Positions 39,450 through 48,491 are shown, numbered from the stretch's first letter. The stretch is 64,000 bases of DNA from Pseudorhodoferax sp. Leaf274 (GCF_001422445.1 NZ_LMNA01000001.1:162931-226930); one strand, 5' to 3'. A program made the numbers and translations. The notes: generated by a model not told the origin, from the letters alone.

Positions 39450-40391
39450 TCAGTTGCAGGCGGGCGCGTGCGCGTCCGCGAAGGTCTTGGGCAGGCCGGC
39501 GCGCCACAGCGTGCCGTGCAGGCTCTCGCCCTCCAGCCAGCCCGCCACCTTGTGGCGCAGGGCCAGCAGGCGCTGCAGGTCGATGCCGGTGTCTATGCCC
39601 ATGTCGGCCAGCATGAAGGCCAGGTCCTCGCTGGCCGCGTTGCCGCTGGCGCCAGGCGCGTGCGGGCAGCCGCCGATGCCGGCCAGCGTGGCATCGAAGC
39701 GGTCCACGCCGGTCTGCAGCGCGGCGTAGACATTGGCCAGCGCCAGGCCGCGCGTGTCGTGGAAATGGCCGCAGCACAGGCGATCACCCGCCAGCGCACG
39801 CGCCTGCTCGAAGAGCGCGGCCACGGCCGCCGGGTTCGCATAGCCCACGGTGTCGGCGATGCTGACCCGATCGGCCCCCGCATCGAGCAGCGCCTGCATG
39901 CAGCGCAGCACTTCGGCCGGCGGCACGTGGCCCTGCAGCGTGCAGCCGAAGGCCGTGCCGATGCCGCCTTCGATCAGCGTCTTCGAACCCGCCGCGTCGC
40001 GCGCGGCCCGCATCCTGGCCACCTCGGCCACGACCTCGTCCGGCGTCTTGCGCAGGTTGGCCAGGCTGTGCGCGTGGCTGGCCGACAGCGGCACCAGCAT
40101 CACGTCGGCCTGCGCGGCGATGGCGCTCTCGGCACCGCGCAGGTTGGGCACCAGCACCGAGACCACGAGGCCGGGCAGCGTCTTCGCATAGGCCACCAGG
40201 TCGGCCGTGTCGGCCAACTGCGGCAGCAGCCGCGCCGGCACGAAGGAGCCGACCTCGATCTCGCGCTGGCCGGCCGCATGCGCGTCGCGGATCCATTCCT
40301 GCTTGCGCCCGGTCGGCAGCACGGTCTGGATGCTCTGCAGGCCGTCGCGCAGGCCGACTTCGCGCACAACGGCGCGCCGGGGTGGTGTCAT
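39450..40391 (-). CDS. HMG-CoA-lyase-like enzyme (candidate citramalyl-CoA lyase)
   Basis: TIM-barrel DRE-metallolyase of 313 residues: REVGLRDGLQSIQ near the start (DRE-type motif), the metal-binding HFHDTRGLALANVYAAL near 205 and the G-loop GIGGCPHAPGASGN with the catalytic cysteine. HMG-CoA lyase for leucine breakdown is the default call. The neighbours (CoA-transferases, a MaoC hydratase) instead suggest cleavage of citramalyl-CoA to acetyl-CoA and pyruvate. GGAG precedes the chosen ATG. First gene of a unit divergent from a LysR gene. Confidence 0.85.
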   Translation of the reverse strand: MTPPRRAVVREVGLRDGLQSIQTVLPTGRKQEWIRDAHAAGQREIEVGSFVPARLLPQLADTADLVAYAKTLPGLVVSVLVPNLRGAESAIAAQADVMLVPLSASHAHSLANLRKTPDEVVAEVARMRAARDAAGSKTLIEGGIGTAFGCTLQGHVPPAEVLRCMQALLDAGADRVSIADTVGYANPAAVAALFEQARALAGDRLCCGHFHDTRGLALANVYAALQTGVDRFDATLAGIGGCPHAPGASGNAASEDLAFMLADMGIDTGIDLQRLLALRHKVAGWLEGESLHGTLWRAGLPKTFADAHAPACN

Positions 40392-40421
40392 GGCTCGTCT
40401 CCAAGTGGTTGGCCGCACTCT

Positions 40422-40486
40422 AGACATTCCGACCGCGATCTTGAAGCGCTATTATTTCGGGTCTAGGCTGCCGTTTCGGAATGTCT
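40422..40486. promoter_or_regulatory. Perfect 11-bp inverted repeat between LysR and lyase genes
   Basis: AGACATTCCGA (40422-40432) and TCGGAATGTCT (40476-40486) are perfect inverted copies whose centres are 54 bases apart. The right arm ends three bases before the LysR start codon and the left arm overlaps a possible minus-strand -10 (TAGAGT). They are probably paired binding sites of the LysR regulator for autorepression and activation of the lyase unit. Confidence 0.6.
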
Positions 40487-40488
40487 CA

Positions 40489-41391
40489 ATGCACGACCTC
40501 GACCTGACGACGCTGCGCCTGTTCGTCGCCACCTGCGAGCTGCGCAACATCGCGCGGGCCGGCGAGCAGCAGCACATCGGTGCTTCGGCGATCAGCAAGC
40601 GGCTGGCGCAGCTGGAGCAGACCACGGGCACGCCCTTGTTCGAACGCCGCCGCCGCGGCGTGGTGCCCACGGCGGCCGGCGAGATTTTGCTGGAGCATGC
40701 GCGCGCCATGCTGGCCAGTGCCGACCGCGTGGCGCGCGACATGGCGGCCTACCGGCACGGCATCAAGGGCCAGGTGCGCGTGCTGGCCTCCATGTCGTCG
40801 ATCGCCGAGCAGCTGCCCGACGACATCGCCAGCTTCCTGAACGATCCGGCCCACCACGGCATCCGCGTGGACCTGGAGGAGCAGGTGTCCAGCCACATCG
40901 TGGGCGCGGTGCGCGAAGGGCTGGCGCCGCTGGGCATCTGCTGGGATGCGGCCGACATGGAAGGCCTGCAGGTGCGCCGCTACCGCAGCGACCGGCTGGT
41001 GCTGGTGGCCCACCCCCGCCACCCCCTCGCCCGGCAGGAGCGCAGCAGCTTCGCCGACAGCCTGGCCCACGAGCACGTGGGCCTGCCCGCCTCCACCGCG
41101 GTCCACGGCATGCTGGCGCGCGCCGCGGCCATCGCCGGGCGGCCGCTGAACTACCGCACCGTGGTCTCCACCTTCGAGGCCAGCCTGCGCTGCGTGCACG
41201 CGGGCCTGGGCGTGGCCGTGGTGCCGCGCGAGGTGGTGCAGCTGTCCGCACCGGACAAGGGCCTGCGCGTGGTGCAGCTCACGGACGCCTGGGCCACGCG
41301 GCATCTGGCGATCTGCCTGCGCAGCGAGGAAGGGCTGTCGCCCTCGGCGCGGCTGCTGCTGGCGCACCTGCAGGCGCAGGCGGCCAGCTGA
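40489..41391 (+). CDS. LysR-family transcriptional regulator
   Basis: A 300-residue regulator with the N-terminal HTH (LRLFVATCELRNIARAGEQQHIGASAISKRLAQLEQTTGTPLFERR, residues 7-52) and a type II periplasmic-binding-protein-like effector domain. It is divergent from the HMG-CoA-lyase-like/CoA-transferase/Bug unit and upstream of the hydratase unit. The divergent arrangement and the inverted repeat reaching its start codon point to control of the lyase unit. Effector unknown. Confidence 0.92.
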   Translation: MHDLDLTTLRLFVATCELRNIARAGEQQHIGASAISKRLAQLEQTTGTPLFERRRRGVVPTAAGEILLEHARAMLASADRVARDMAAYRHGIKGQVRVLASMSSIAEQLPDDIASFLNDPAHHGIRVDLEEQVSSHIVGAVREGLAPLGICWDAADMEGLQVRRYRSDRLVLVAHPRHPLARQERSSFADSLAHEHVGLPASTAVHGMLARAAAIAGRPLNYRTVVSTFEASLRCVHAGLGVAVVPREVVQLSAPDKGLRVVQLTDAWATRHLAICLRSEEGLSPSARLLLAHLQAQAAS

Positions 41392-41442
41392 GAAGGCCGG
41401 CACGGCCGCGCCGGCCAGGCCCGCCGCCACCGATGCACCGGC

Positions 41443-41475
41443 TGCATCAATCGTTCCGAACGCTGCAATTCACAA
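41443..41475 (+). promoter_or_regulatory. 33-bp shared operator, copy 1 (hydratase unit)
   Basis: This block matches 47415-47447 at 29 of 33 positions and sits 64 bases before the hydratase start codon. It contains TGCATC, 13 bases, then GCTGCA (near-perfect dyad, LysR-type) and ends TTCACAA, where TTCACA could be a -35. The conserved position relative to both genes indicates one regulator for both units. Confidence 0.7.
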
Positions 41476-41538
41476 GCCATCCACGCTGTCCGAGACTCCA
41501 CGGGAGGGCTGCAACCGCGGCCCCTACCGGAGATACAG

Positions 41539-42396
41539 GTGAGCAACGAAGCCGTAGCCTTGAGCGCGTGGGTGGGGCGCAGCGAGACCGTGCAGGACAC
41601 GATCACCCCCACCCCGCTGGTGGCACTGGCCGCCACGCTGGACCACCCGGCCGCCACGGTGGCCGCAGGAACGCAACTGCCGCCGCTGTGGCACTGGCTG
41701 TACTTCCTGCCCATGCACCGGCAGTCGGAGATCGGCGCCGACGGGCATGCCAGGCGCGGCGGCTTCCTGCCCCCGGTGCCGTTGCCGCGCCGCATGTGGG
41801 CAGGCAGCCAGTTCAGCTTCCATGCGCCCATCCGTGTGGGCGATGCCGTGGCACGCACCTCCACCATCGACGACGTGCGCAGCAAGTCCGGCCGCACCGG
41901 CCAGCTCGTGTTCGTGAAGGTCCGCCATGAAGTGCGCTGCAATGGCGCCGCCGACCCCGCGCTGGTCGAGTTCCACGACATCGTCTACCGCGAAGCCCAG
42001 GGGCCGGGCGACGTGGCCCCGCCGCCGCAGGCCGCCGCGCCAGGCACGTGGCGACGCGAGATCGTGCCCGACGACGTGCTGCTGTTCCGCTATTCGGCGC
42101 TGACGTTCAACGGCCACCGCATCCACTACGACCGCAAGTACGTCACTGAGGTGGAAGGCTATCCCGGGCTCATCGTGCACGGCCCGCTCATCGCCACCTT
42201 GCTCATGGACCTGCTTTGGCGCCAGATGCCCGGCGCCGAGGTGGCGGACTTTCGCTTCAAGGCCGTGCGGCCGACCTTCGACCTGCACCCCTTCCACGTC
42301 AATGGCGAACTGCAGGCGGACGGCAAGACCGTGCGCCTGTGGGCCAGCGACCACGAAGGCTGGCTGACGATGGACGCCACCGCCGTGCTGCGCTGA
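41539..42396 (+). CDS. MaoC/FAS1-like dehydratase (candidate itaconyl-CoA or mesaconyl-C4-CoA hydratase)
   Basis: Double-hotdog hydratase of 285 residues. The N-terminal half (LPPLWHWLYFLP, WAGSQFSFHAPIRVGD) is the FAS1-like dehydratase domain; the C-terminal half has FRYSALTFNGHRIHYDRKYV, with the catalytic Asp/His-type motif of this family, and IVHGPLIATLLMDLL. Relatives hydrate itaconyl-CoA or mesaconyl-C4-CoA to citramalyl-CoA. GTG start with GGAG upstream. First gene of a three-gene unit under the shared 33-bp operator. Confidence 0.82.
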   Translation: MSNEAVALSAWVGRSETVQDTITPTPLVALAATLDHPAATVAAGTQLPPLWHWLYFLPMHRQSEIGADGHARRGGFLPPVPLPRRMWAGSQFSFHAPIRVGDAVARTSTIDDVRSKSGRTGQLVFVKVRHEVRCNGAADPALVEFHDIVYREAQGPGDVAPPPQAAAPGTWRREIVPDDVLLFRYSALTFNGHRIHYDRKYVTEVEGYPGLIVHGPLIATLLMDLLWRQMPGAEVADFRFKAVRPTFDLHPFHVNGELQADGKTVRLWASDHEGWLTMDATAVLR

Positions 42397-42410
42397 ACCG
42401 GAGAACACCC

Positions 42411-43610
42411 ATGCAACCCCTCCGAGGCATCACTGTCGTCACGCTCGAACACGCCATCGCGGCGCCGCTCGCCACCCGCCAGCTGGCCGACCTGGGCGCC
42501 CGCGTCATCAAGATCGAGCGTCCTGGCAGCGGGGACTTCGCCCGCGGCTACGACCAGCGCGTGCGCGGCCTGGCATCGCACTTCGTCTGGACCAACCGCT
42601 CGAAGGAAAGCCTCACATTGGACGTCAAGCACCCCGAGGCCGCGAAGGTGCTCGAACGCCTGGTGCTGGAGAAGGCCGACGTGGTGGTGCAGAACCTCGC
42701 GCCCGGCGCCGCGGCGCGGCTGGGCATGGGCCATGAAGCCCTGTCGCAACGCAAGCCCGGCCTGATCGTCTGCGACATCTCGGGCTACGGCGACGACCCG
42801 GTGAACCCCGGCCCCTACCGCGACAAGAAGGCGTACGACCTGCTGATCCAGAGCGAGGCGGGCTTCGTGTCGGTCACCGGCACGCCGGACGAGCCCTGCA
42901 AGGCCGGCCCGTCCATCGCCGACATCGCGGCGGGCATGTATGCGTACACCAACATCCTGGCCGCCCTGATGCAGCGCAGCCAGAGCGGGCGCGGCCAGCG
43001 CATCGACATCTCGATGCTCGAGTCCCTGGCCGAGTGGACCAGCTACCCGCTGTACTACGCCTTCGAGGGCGCCGCGCCGCCGCCGCGCACGGGCGCCAGC
43101 CACGCCACCATCTACCCGTACGGCCCCTTCCCCGCCGGCGACGGCGGCACGGTGATGCTGGGCCTGCAGAACGAGCGCGAATGGGCCAGCTTCTGCAGCA
43201 CCGTGCTGCAACAGCCGGCCCTGGCGAGCGATCCGCGCTTCACGGCCAACTTCAAGCGGGTGGCCGAGCGCGTGGCGCTGCGCCAGATCATCGTGGACGC
43301 CTTCGCCACGCTCACGGCCGCACAGGTGGTCCAGCGGCTGGAGCAGGCGCAGATCGCCAATGCCCAGGTCAACACCATGGCCGAGGTCTGGGCGCACCCG
43401 CAGCTGCAGGCCCGTGGCCGCTGGACCCAGGTCGGCTCGCCGCAGGGCCCGCTGCCCGCCATGCTGCCGCCCGGCAGCTGGGGCGGCGAGGCGGGCGGCC
43501 CGCGCATGGACCCGGTGCCCGCGCTGGGCCAGCACACCGACGCCATCCTCGCCGAACTCGGCTACGCCAGTGGCGACATCGCCGCACTGCGCGCCGCCCA
43601 GGCGATCTGA
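42411..43610 (+). CDS. CaiB/BaiF family CoA-transferase
   Basis: Family III CoA-transferase of 399 residues, paralogous to the one at 38287. Seen are ITVVTLEHAIAAPLATRQLADLGARVIKIE, the catalytic aspartate in DKKAYDLLIQSEAGFVSVTG and GRGQRIDISMLESLAEW. Relatives include succinyl-CoA:itaconate and mesaconyl-CoA C1-C4 transferases. It starts 14 bases after the hydratase gene with GGAGA upstream. It should make the CoA ester that the hydratase uses. Confidence 0.9.
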   Translation: MQPLRGITVVTLEHAIAAPLATRQLADLGARVIKIERPGSGDFARGYDQRVRGLASHFVWTNRSKESLTLDVKHPEAAKVLERLVLEKADVVVQNLAPGAAARLGMGHEALSQRKPGLIVCDISGYGDDPVNPGPYRDKKAYDLLIQSEAGFVSVTGTPDEPCKAGPSIADIAAGMYAYTNILAALMQRSQSGRGQRIDISMLESLAEWTSYPLYYAFEGAAPPPRTGASHATIYPYGPFPAGDGGTVMLGLQNEREWASFCSTVLQQPALASDPRFTANFKRVAERVALRQIIVDAFATLTAAQVVQRLEQAQIANAQVNTMAEVWAHPQLQARGRWTQVGSPQGPLPAMLPPGSWGGEAGGPRMDPVPALGQHTDAILAELGYASGDIAALRAAQAI

Positions 43611-43636
43611 CCCCCACACCTCCACGAAAGACCACC

Positions 43637-44983
43637 ATGGCAGCCACCATCATCGACTCGCGCATCTTCGGCGACATGTTCAGCGACGCACGCATGCGCG
43701 CCGTCTGGTCCGACGAGAACCGCACCGCCAAGTACCTGGACATCGAGCGCGCGCTCGCCAAGGTGCAGGGGCGCCTGGGCATCATCCCGCAGGAGGCCGC
43801 CGACGAGATCGTGCGCAACTGCGAGTTGTCGCAGATCGACTGGGTCCAGCTCAAGGCCAAGACCGAGCAGATCGGCTACCCCATCATCGCGGTGGTCAAC
43901 CAGATCAACGCCAACTGCCGCGACAAGCTGGGCGAGTACTGCCACTGGGGCGCCACCACGCAAGACATCACCGATACCGCCGCCGTGCTGCAGATGCGCG
44001 AAGGCCTGGCGCTGGTCGAGCAGGACCTGGACGAGATCGGCCACGCGCTCGCCAGCCTGGCGAAGAAGTACCGCGACACGCCGGTCATCGGCCGCTCCAA
44101 CCTGCAGCAGGCCACGCCCATCACGTTCGGCTACAAGATGGCCAGCATCCTGGCCGGCATCGACCGCCACCGCGAGCGCTTGCAGCAGTTGAAGCCGCGC
44201 GTGCTGATGGGCGAGTTCGGCGGTGCATCGGGCACGCTGTCGTCGCTGGAGAAGGGGGCGATGCAAACGCAGGCCGCGCTGATGCAGGAACTGGGCCTGG
44301 CCCAGCCGCTGATCTCCTGGCACACGGTGCGCGACACCATCGCCGAGGTCGGCGCCTTCCTGGGCCTGGTGGGTGGCTCGCTCGGCAAGATCGCCATGGA
44401 CGTCAAGCTCATGATGCAGACCGAGGTGGCCGAGGTGTTCGAGCCCTACGCGCCCGGGCGCGGCTCCTCGTCCACCATGCCGCAAAAGCGCAACCCGATC
44501 TCCTGCCTGTACATCCACGCCAACATCTCGGTGGCGCGCCAGCACGCCGCCGCACTGATGGACGCGATGGTGGCCGACCACGAGCGCTCCACCGGCCCCT
44601 GGGAGATCGAATGGGTGTCGCTGCCCGAGATCTTCTGCCTGATGTCCGGCGCGCTGAAGCAGGCCAAGTTCATCCTGAACGGCCTGGAGGTGGACGCCGG
44701 CCGCATGCGCGCCAACATCGGCATGACCAACGGCCTCGTGATGTCCGAGGCCGTGATGATGGGCCTGGGCCCGTACATCGGCCGCGAGTACGCGCACGAC
44801 CTGGTCTACGACCTGTGCCGCGAAGCCATCGCCAAGGACCGGCCGCTGATCGACATCCTGGCCGCGCATCCGGAGATCACGCAGCATGTGACGCGCGCGC
44901 AGCTGGAGGCCATGTGCGAGCCGGCCAACCATCTCGGGCAGGCCGGGGTGATGGTGGACCGGGTGCTGGCGGCGCGCCGGTAG
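43637..44983 (+). CDS. Aspartase/fumarase-superfamily lyase (adenylosuccinate-lyase-like; candidate trans-aconitate decarboxylase)
   Basis: A 448-residue enzyme with the superfamily signature GSSTMPQKRNP near residues 275-285, and HWGATTQDITDTA near 103. It is not part of a purine cluster and is closer in layout to the 3-carboxymuconate cycloisomerase/adenylosuccinate-lyase-like group. Fungal and bacterial trans-aconitate decarboxylases belong to this superfamily (established, from memory). Its position with an itaconyl-CoA-type hydratase and CoA-transferase makes formation of itaconate from trans-aconitate an attractive inference; a cycloisomerase or ammonia-lyase role is possible. Confidence 0.8.
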   Translation: MAATIIDSRIFGDMFSDARMRAVWSDENRTAKYLDIERALAKVQGRLGIIPQEAADEIVRNCELSQIDWVQLKAKTEQIGYPIIAVVNQINANCRDKLGEYCHWGATTQDITDTAAVLQMREGLALVEQDLDEIGHALASLAKKYRDTPVIGRSNLQQATPITFGYKMASILAGIDRHRERLQQLKPRVLMGEFGGASGTLSSLEKGAMQTQAALMQELGLAQPLISWHTVRDTIAEVGAFLGLVGGSLGKIAMDVKLMMQTEVAEVFEPYAPGRGSSSTMPQKRNPISCLYIHANISVARQHAAALMDAMVADHERSTGPWEIEWVSLPEIFCLMSGALKQAKFILNGLEVDAGRMRANIGMTNGLVMSEAVMMGLGPYIGREYAHDLVYDLCREAIAKDRPLIDILAAHPEITQHVTRAQLEAMCEPANHLGQAGVMVDRVLAARR

Positions 44984-44990
44984 GCGATCC

Positions 44991-45014
44991 GCCAGCCGTC
45001 TGGTGCCGGTTGGC
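44991..45014. terminator. Possible bidirectional terminator hairpin
   Basis: GCCAGCCG (44991-44998) pairs with CGGTTGGC (45007-45014) with one mismatch around an eight-base loop, between two convergent genes. There is no clear U-run on either strand, so intrinsic termination is uncertain. Confidence 0.3.
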
Positions 45015-45026
45015 CGCCGCTTCTGC

Positions 45027-45395
45027 TCAAGCCTTCACTTCGACCACAGGCTCGAAGCCGCCGAAGATCATGCGCTTGCCATCGAAGGGCATGGGCGGGT
45101 TGCCGGGCGTGGACGGATCCATGCGCGGGTCTTCCATCATCTTCTTCATGCCGGCGTCGCGCGTGGCCTTGTCCGGCCACTCGACCCACGAGAACGCCAC
45201 CGTCTCCTCGGCCGTGGCCTGGACTGCGCGGCGGAAATCGGTGAGCTTGCCGTCGGGCACGTCATCGCCCCAACCCTCGATCACGCGGACCGCGCCCAGC
45301 TCGATGAACAGCGCGTCGAAATGGCGCGCGTGCTCGATGAACTTCTGCTTGTTGGCGGTGGGAACGGCGATCACGAAACCATCGATGTAGGACAT
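45027..45395 (-). CDS. DUF1428 (YbaA-like) protein
   Basis: A 122-residue dimeric alpha+beta-barrel protein of unknown role. The family is recognised by MSYIDGFVIAVPTANKQKF, VEGWGDDVPDGK-like text near residue 42 and SWVEWPDKATRDAGMKKMMEDPRM. AAGGAG precedes the ATG. It is convergent with the lyase unit and not obviously part of it. Confidence 0.9.
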   Translation of the reverse strand: MSYIDGFVIAVPTANKQKFIEHARHFDALFIELGAVRVIEGWGDDVPDGKLTDFRRAVQATAEETVAFSWVEWPDKATRDAGMKKMMEDPRMDPSTPGNPPMPFDGKRMIFGGFEPVVEVKA

Positions 45396-45594
45396 CTCTT
45401 CACTCCTTCAGGGTTGATCGGTCGGCGCGCTCGCCCGAGCGCGCCTCGCATGCCTGCGACGAACGGCGGCACGCCAAATCGACATGGCCGCCTGGCAAAA
45501 ACGATACGCCGATGCCGCCAGCGCCGAAACACACGCCGTCGGCCTGTCCGACATCCGGCCGATCCGCCCGGCCGTGCCCGCCGACAATGCCTGC

Positions 45595-46377
45595 ATGAGA
45601 CCGCCGATCCGGAACGCCCGCCGCTGCTGCACGGTATGGCTGCTGCTCGTTGCTGCTGCGGCCCTGGCCACGCTGGCCGCGGCAGCCTCGCCGGCGGCGC
45701 CTTCGGCTGAAACGACGCAGGTGCATGCACTCGACGGCCACCGCGTGACGCTGGACGTGTTCCCCGCGGCCGGCACGCCACGGGGCGCGGCCATCCTTTC
45801 GCACGGCTTCACGCGGAGCCGGGGCACGATGGCGGGCCACGCGCAGGCGCTTGCCGATGCCGGTGTGCTGGCGCTCACGCCGGATTTGCCCTGCACCTTC
45901 GACTTCCGCTGCAACGCCCGCGCCCTCGCCGCGCTGGTGGCCGCGCTGCGCGCGGGTGGACCCTTCGGGGAGCCGGTGCAACGGGTCATGCTGGTCGGCT
46001 TCTCCGCGGGCGGGCTGTCCAGCCTCTTGGCGGCGGACACGCCTGGCGTGGTCGGCTTCGTCGGGTTGGACCCGTTCGACCGAGCGCTGCCGGATGAGAC
46101 GCAGCCCCTGGGCTTGCAAGCGGCAGGGCGGCTGCACACCGAGGCGCTGCTGCTGCGCGCCCCGCCATCGCGCTGCAACGCCAACGCAGCGGCCGCACCC
46201 TGGGCCACGGCCCTGCCGGCGCTGTGGCGCGACGAGACCATCGCAGGCGCTTCGCACTGCGACTTCGAGTCGCCCACCGACTGGATTTGCCGCCTGGCCT
46301 GCGGCGACCCCGACCCGGCGCGCCAGCAGCAGGTCCGTCAGGGGCTGCTGGACGCCGCGGCGCGCTGGATGCCCTGA
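45595..46377 (+). CDS. Exported alpha/beta hydrolase
   Basis: A 260-residue esterase/dienelactone-hydrolase-like protein. The start MRPPIRNARRCC is chosen because it gives a standard signal peptide (hydrophobic TVWLLLVAAAALATLAAAAS); upstream in-frame ATGs give a long polar leader. The nucleophile elbow is GFSAGG near residue 138; HGFTRSRG near residue 68 forms the oxyanion region, and the histidine is probably in AGASHCDFES. The ribosome-binding site is weak. Substrate unknown. Confidence 0.75.
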   Translation: MRPPIRNARRCCTVWLLLVAAAALATLAAAASPAAPSAETTQVHALDGHRVTLDVFPAAGTPRGAAILSHGFTRSRGTMAGHAQALADAGVLALTPDLPCTFDFRCNARALAALVAALRAGGPFGEPVQRVMLVGFSAGGLSSLLAADTPGVVGFVGLDPFDRALPDETQPLGLQAAGRLHTEALLLRAPPSRCNANAAAAPWATALPALWRDETIAGASHCDFESPTDWICRLACGDPDPARQQQVRQGLLDAAARWMP

Positions 46378-46444
46378 GTTCGGCACATCCGCCGCGGAGA
46401 AGCAGGCACGGGGTGGCAGCAGCCGACCGCGCCAGCATCGACGC

Positions 46445-47377
46445 TCACGATGGCGCCGCGGCGGTGCGCGCCGCCCCACGCCGCTTGCCCTTCATCTCCA
46501 GGAAGAACGCGTAGATCTGCTGCGCGGCAGGCGACAGCGACCGGCCCTTGCGCCGGATCAGCCCCACCTTGCGCGTGACGACGGGGTCCACCAGCGGCAC
46601 GCTGACCAGCAGCGGGTGGTCGGCCCCCGGCATGGCCAGCGAGGGCACGGCCGCCACGCCCAGCCCGGCCTCGACCAGGCCCAGCATGGTCGTCACGTGC
46701 TGCGCCTCGTAGATGGCCTCGGGCCGGCCCGGCAGCCCCGCCAGCGCCTGGTCCAGCAGCAGACGGTTGCCCGAGCTCTTGCTGACCGAGATGAAATCGA
46801 ACTGCCCCAGCTCGGCCCAGCCCACCTTGCGCTTCTTCGCCAGTGGGTGGTCCCGGCGGCACGCGGCCACGAAACGCTCTTCCAGCAGCGGCGTGAACTC
46901 GATGTCGGGCTCCTGGCTGCCGATGAAGTTCAGCCCGAAGTCGGCCTCGCTGCGCGCCACCGCCGCCAGCACATCGTTCGCGCCCGCATCGAACACCTTG
47001 ACGCGGATCTTCGGGTAGCGCTCGCGGTAGCGCGACACCACCTGCGACAGGTAGTAGTAGACCGTGGACGGCACGCAGGCGATGGTCACCTCGCCCATGC
47101 GCGTGCCGGCCACGCCGCGGATGCCCAGCAGCGTGTTGTCCAGGTCGTCCAGCAGCTGCTGCACCTTGCGGTCGAAGTCGCGGCCCACGGCCGTGAGGCT
47201 GACCTTGCGCGTGGTGCGTTCGAGCAGCTTGACGCCCAGCGCCTCCTCCAGCTTCTCGATGCGCCGGCTGAACGCCGGCTGCGACACGTGCAGCGCCTCG
47301 GCCGCCTTGCGAAAGTTCGACAGCTCTGCCACCGTGCGGAAGGCCTGCAGGTCGTTGAGGTTGAAGTTGATGGCCAT
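46445..47377 (-). CDS. LysR-family transcriptional regulator
   Basis: A 310-residue regulator. The HTH is LQAFRTVAELSNFRKAAEALHVSQPAFSRRIEKLEEALGVKLLERTTRK (residues 9-58), followed by a substrate-binding domain. It is divergent from the Bug/PrpF unit; the 33-bp element lies between them and recurs upstream of the hydratase unit. It is therefore the best candidate for the shared regulator. A tricarboxylate or itaconate-like effector is inference. Confidence 0.92.
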   Translation of the reverse strand: MAINFNLNDLQAFRTVAELSNFRKAAEALHVSQPAFSRRIEKLEEALGVKLLERTTRKVSLTAVGRDFDRKVQQLLDDLDNTLLGIRGVAGTRMGEVTIACVPSTVYYYLSQVVSRYRERYPKIRVKVFDAGANDVLAAVARSEADFGLNFIGSQEPDIEFTPLLEERFVAACRRDHPLAKKRKVGWAELGQFDFISVSKSSGNRLLLDQALAGLPGRPEAIYEAQHVTTMLGLVEAGLGVAAVPSLAMPGADHPLLVSVPLVDPVVTRKVGLIRRKGRSLSPAAQQIYAFFLEMKGKRRGAARTAAAPS

Positions 47378-47414
47378 GGCGGGGGCGGTGCGCTGGTGTC
47401 AGTGATAGGGAGTG

Positions 47415-47447
47415 TGCATCAATCGTTCGCAAAGATGCAATTCACAA
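47415..47447 (+). promoter_or_regulatory. 33-bp shared operator, copy 2 (Bug/PrpF unit)
   Basis: Contains a perfect dyad TGCATC-N13-GATGCA and ends TTCACAA. It matches 41443-41475 at 29 of 33 positions and lies 70 bases before the Bug start codon, nearly the same distance as in copy 1. It sits in the divergent promoter region of the LysR gene. Confidence 0.72.
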
Positions 47448-47517
47448 CGCGGCGTCCCGGACGGACCATTGCGGCGGTTCCCATGCACATCCTCGACCCA
47501 TCCACCGGAGTAGACAA

Positions 47518-48489
47518 ATGAAGTTGCAGTCCAACCGAGCGATCTGGAGCATCGCCGCAGCGGCGCTGCTCGCCTGCGCCAGCGCATCGGCCGCCTGGCC
47601 CGACAAGCCCATCACCATCGTCGTGCCCACCGCGGCCGGCGGCGCCAACGACGCCATGGCCCGTACCATCGGCCAGGCCCTGGGCGTGGCACTCAAGCAA
47701 AGCGTGATCGTGGAGAACAAGGCCGGCGCCAACGGTGCCATCGCCAGCGAGTACGTCAAGCGCGCGGCGCCGGACGGCTACACGCTGATGCTGGGCTACA
47801 TCGCCACCCATGCGATGAACCCGGCGCTGCAAAAGCTGCGCTACGACCCGGTCGCAGACTTCGAACCCGTGGCGATGGTGGGCTCCTCGGCCACGCTGAT
47901 GGTCGCCAGCCCCAAGGTCAAGGCCAACAGTGCCAAGGAACTCGTCGCCCAGCTCAAGGCCGGCAGGGAGCCCGGAACCTACGCCTCGGCCGGCAACGGC
48001 ACGGCGCCGCACTTCGCGGCCGAGATGTTCAAGCTCTCCACCGGGGTGGACCTGCTGCACGTGCCGTACAAAGGCTCCGCGCCCGCGGTGAACGACACGG
48101 TGGCGGGCCAGACGCAGGTGATGTTCCCCAGCCTCTTCACGGCCATGGCCTTCGTGAAGAACGGCCAGCTCAAGGCCATGGGTGTGGCCGGCAGCAAGCG
48201 CTCGGAACTGTTGCCCAACGTGCCGACGCTGGCCGAGCAAGGCATCAACGGCGTGGAGGTGTCGCAGTGGTACGCCTTCTTCGCGCCGGCCAAGACGCCC
48301 GCGCCCATCGTCGAGCAGCTCAATGCCGCGCTGAACAAGATCCTGGCGGACAAGACCGTGATCAAGCGGCTGGTCGAGCACGGCGCCGAGGTGGAGACCA
48401 TGACCGTGCCGCAGATGCGCAGCTTCATGGCCGCCGAGCAGGTCAAGTGGAAGAAGGTCGTCCAGGCGACCGGCCTGAAGGCGGACTGA
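47518..48489 (+). CDS. Bug/TctC-family periplasmic solute-binding protein
   Basis: Binding protein of 323 residues with signal peptide MKLQSNRAIWSIAAAALLACASASA and mature start WPDKPITIVVPTAAGGANDAMA; NKAGANGAIASEYVKRAAPDGYT and GYIATHAMNPALQ follow. It is closely related to the Bug domain fused to PrpF in the next gene, so the two arose by tandem duplication. First gene of the unit controlled through the shared operator. A tricarboxylate such as trans-aconitate is the suggested ligand. Confidence 0.93.
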   Translation: MKLQSNRAIWSIAAAALLACASASAAWPDKPITIVVPTAAGGANDAMARTIGQALGVALKQSVIVENKAGANGAIASEYVKRAAPDGYTLMLGYIATHAMNPALQKLRYDPVADFEPVAMVGSSATLMVASPKVKANSAKELVAQLKAGREPGTYASAGNGTAPHFAAEMFKLSTGVDLLHVPYKGSAPAVNDTVAGQTQVMFPSLFTAMAFVKNGQLKAMGVAGSKRSELLPNVPTLAEQGINGVEVSQWYAFFAPAKTPAPIVEQLNAALNKILADKTVIKRLVEHGAEVETMTVPQMRSFMAAEQVKWKKVVQATGLKAD

Positions 48490-48491
48490 GG

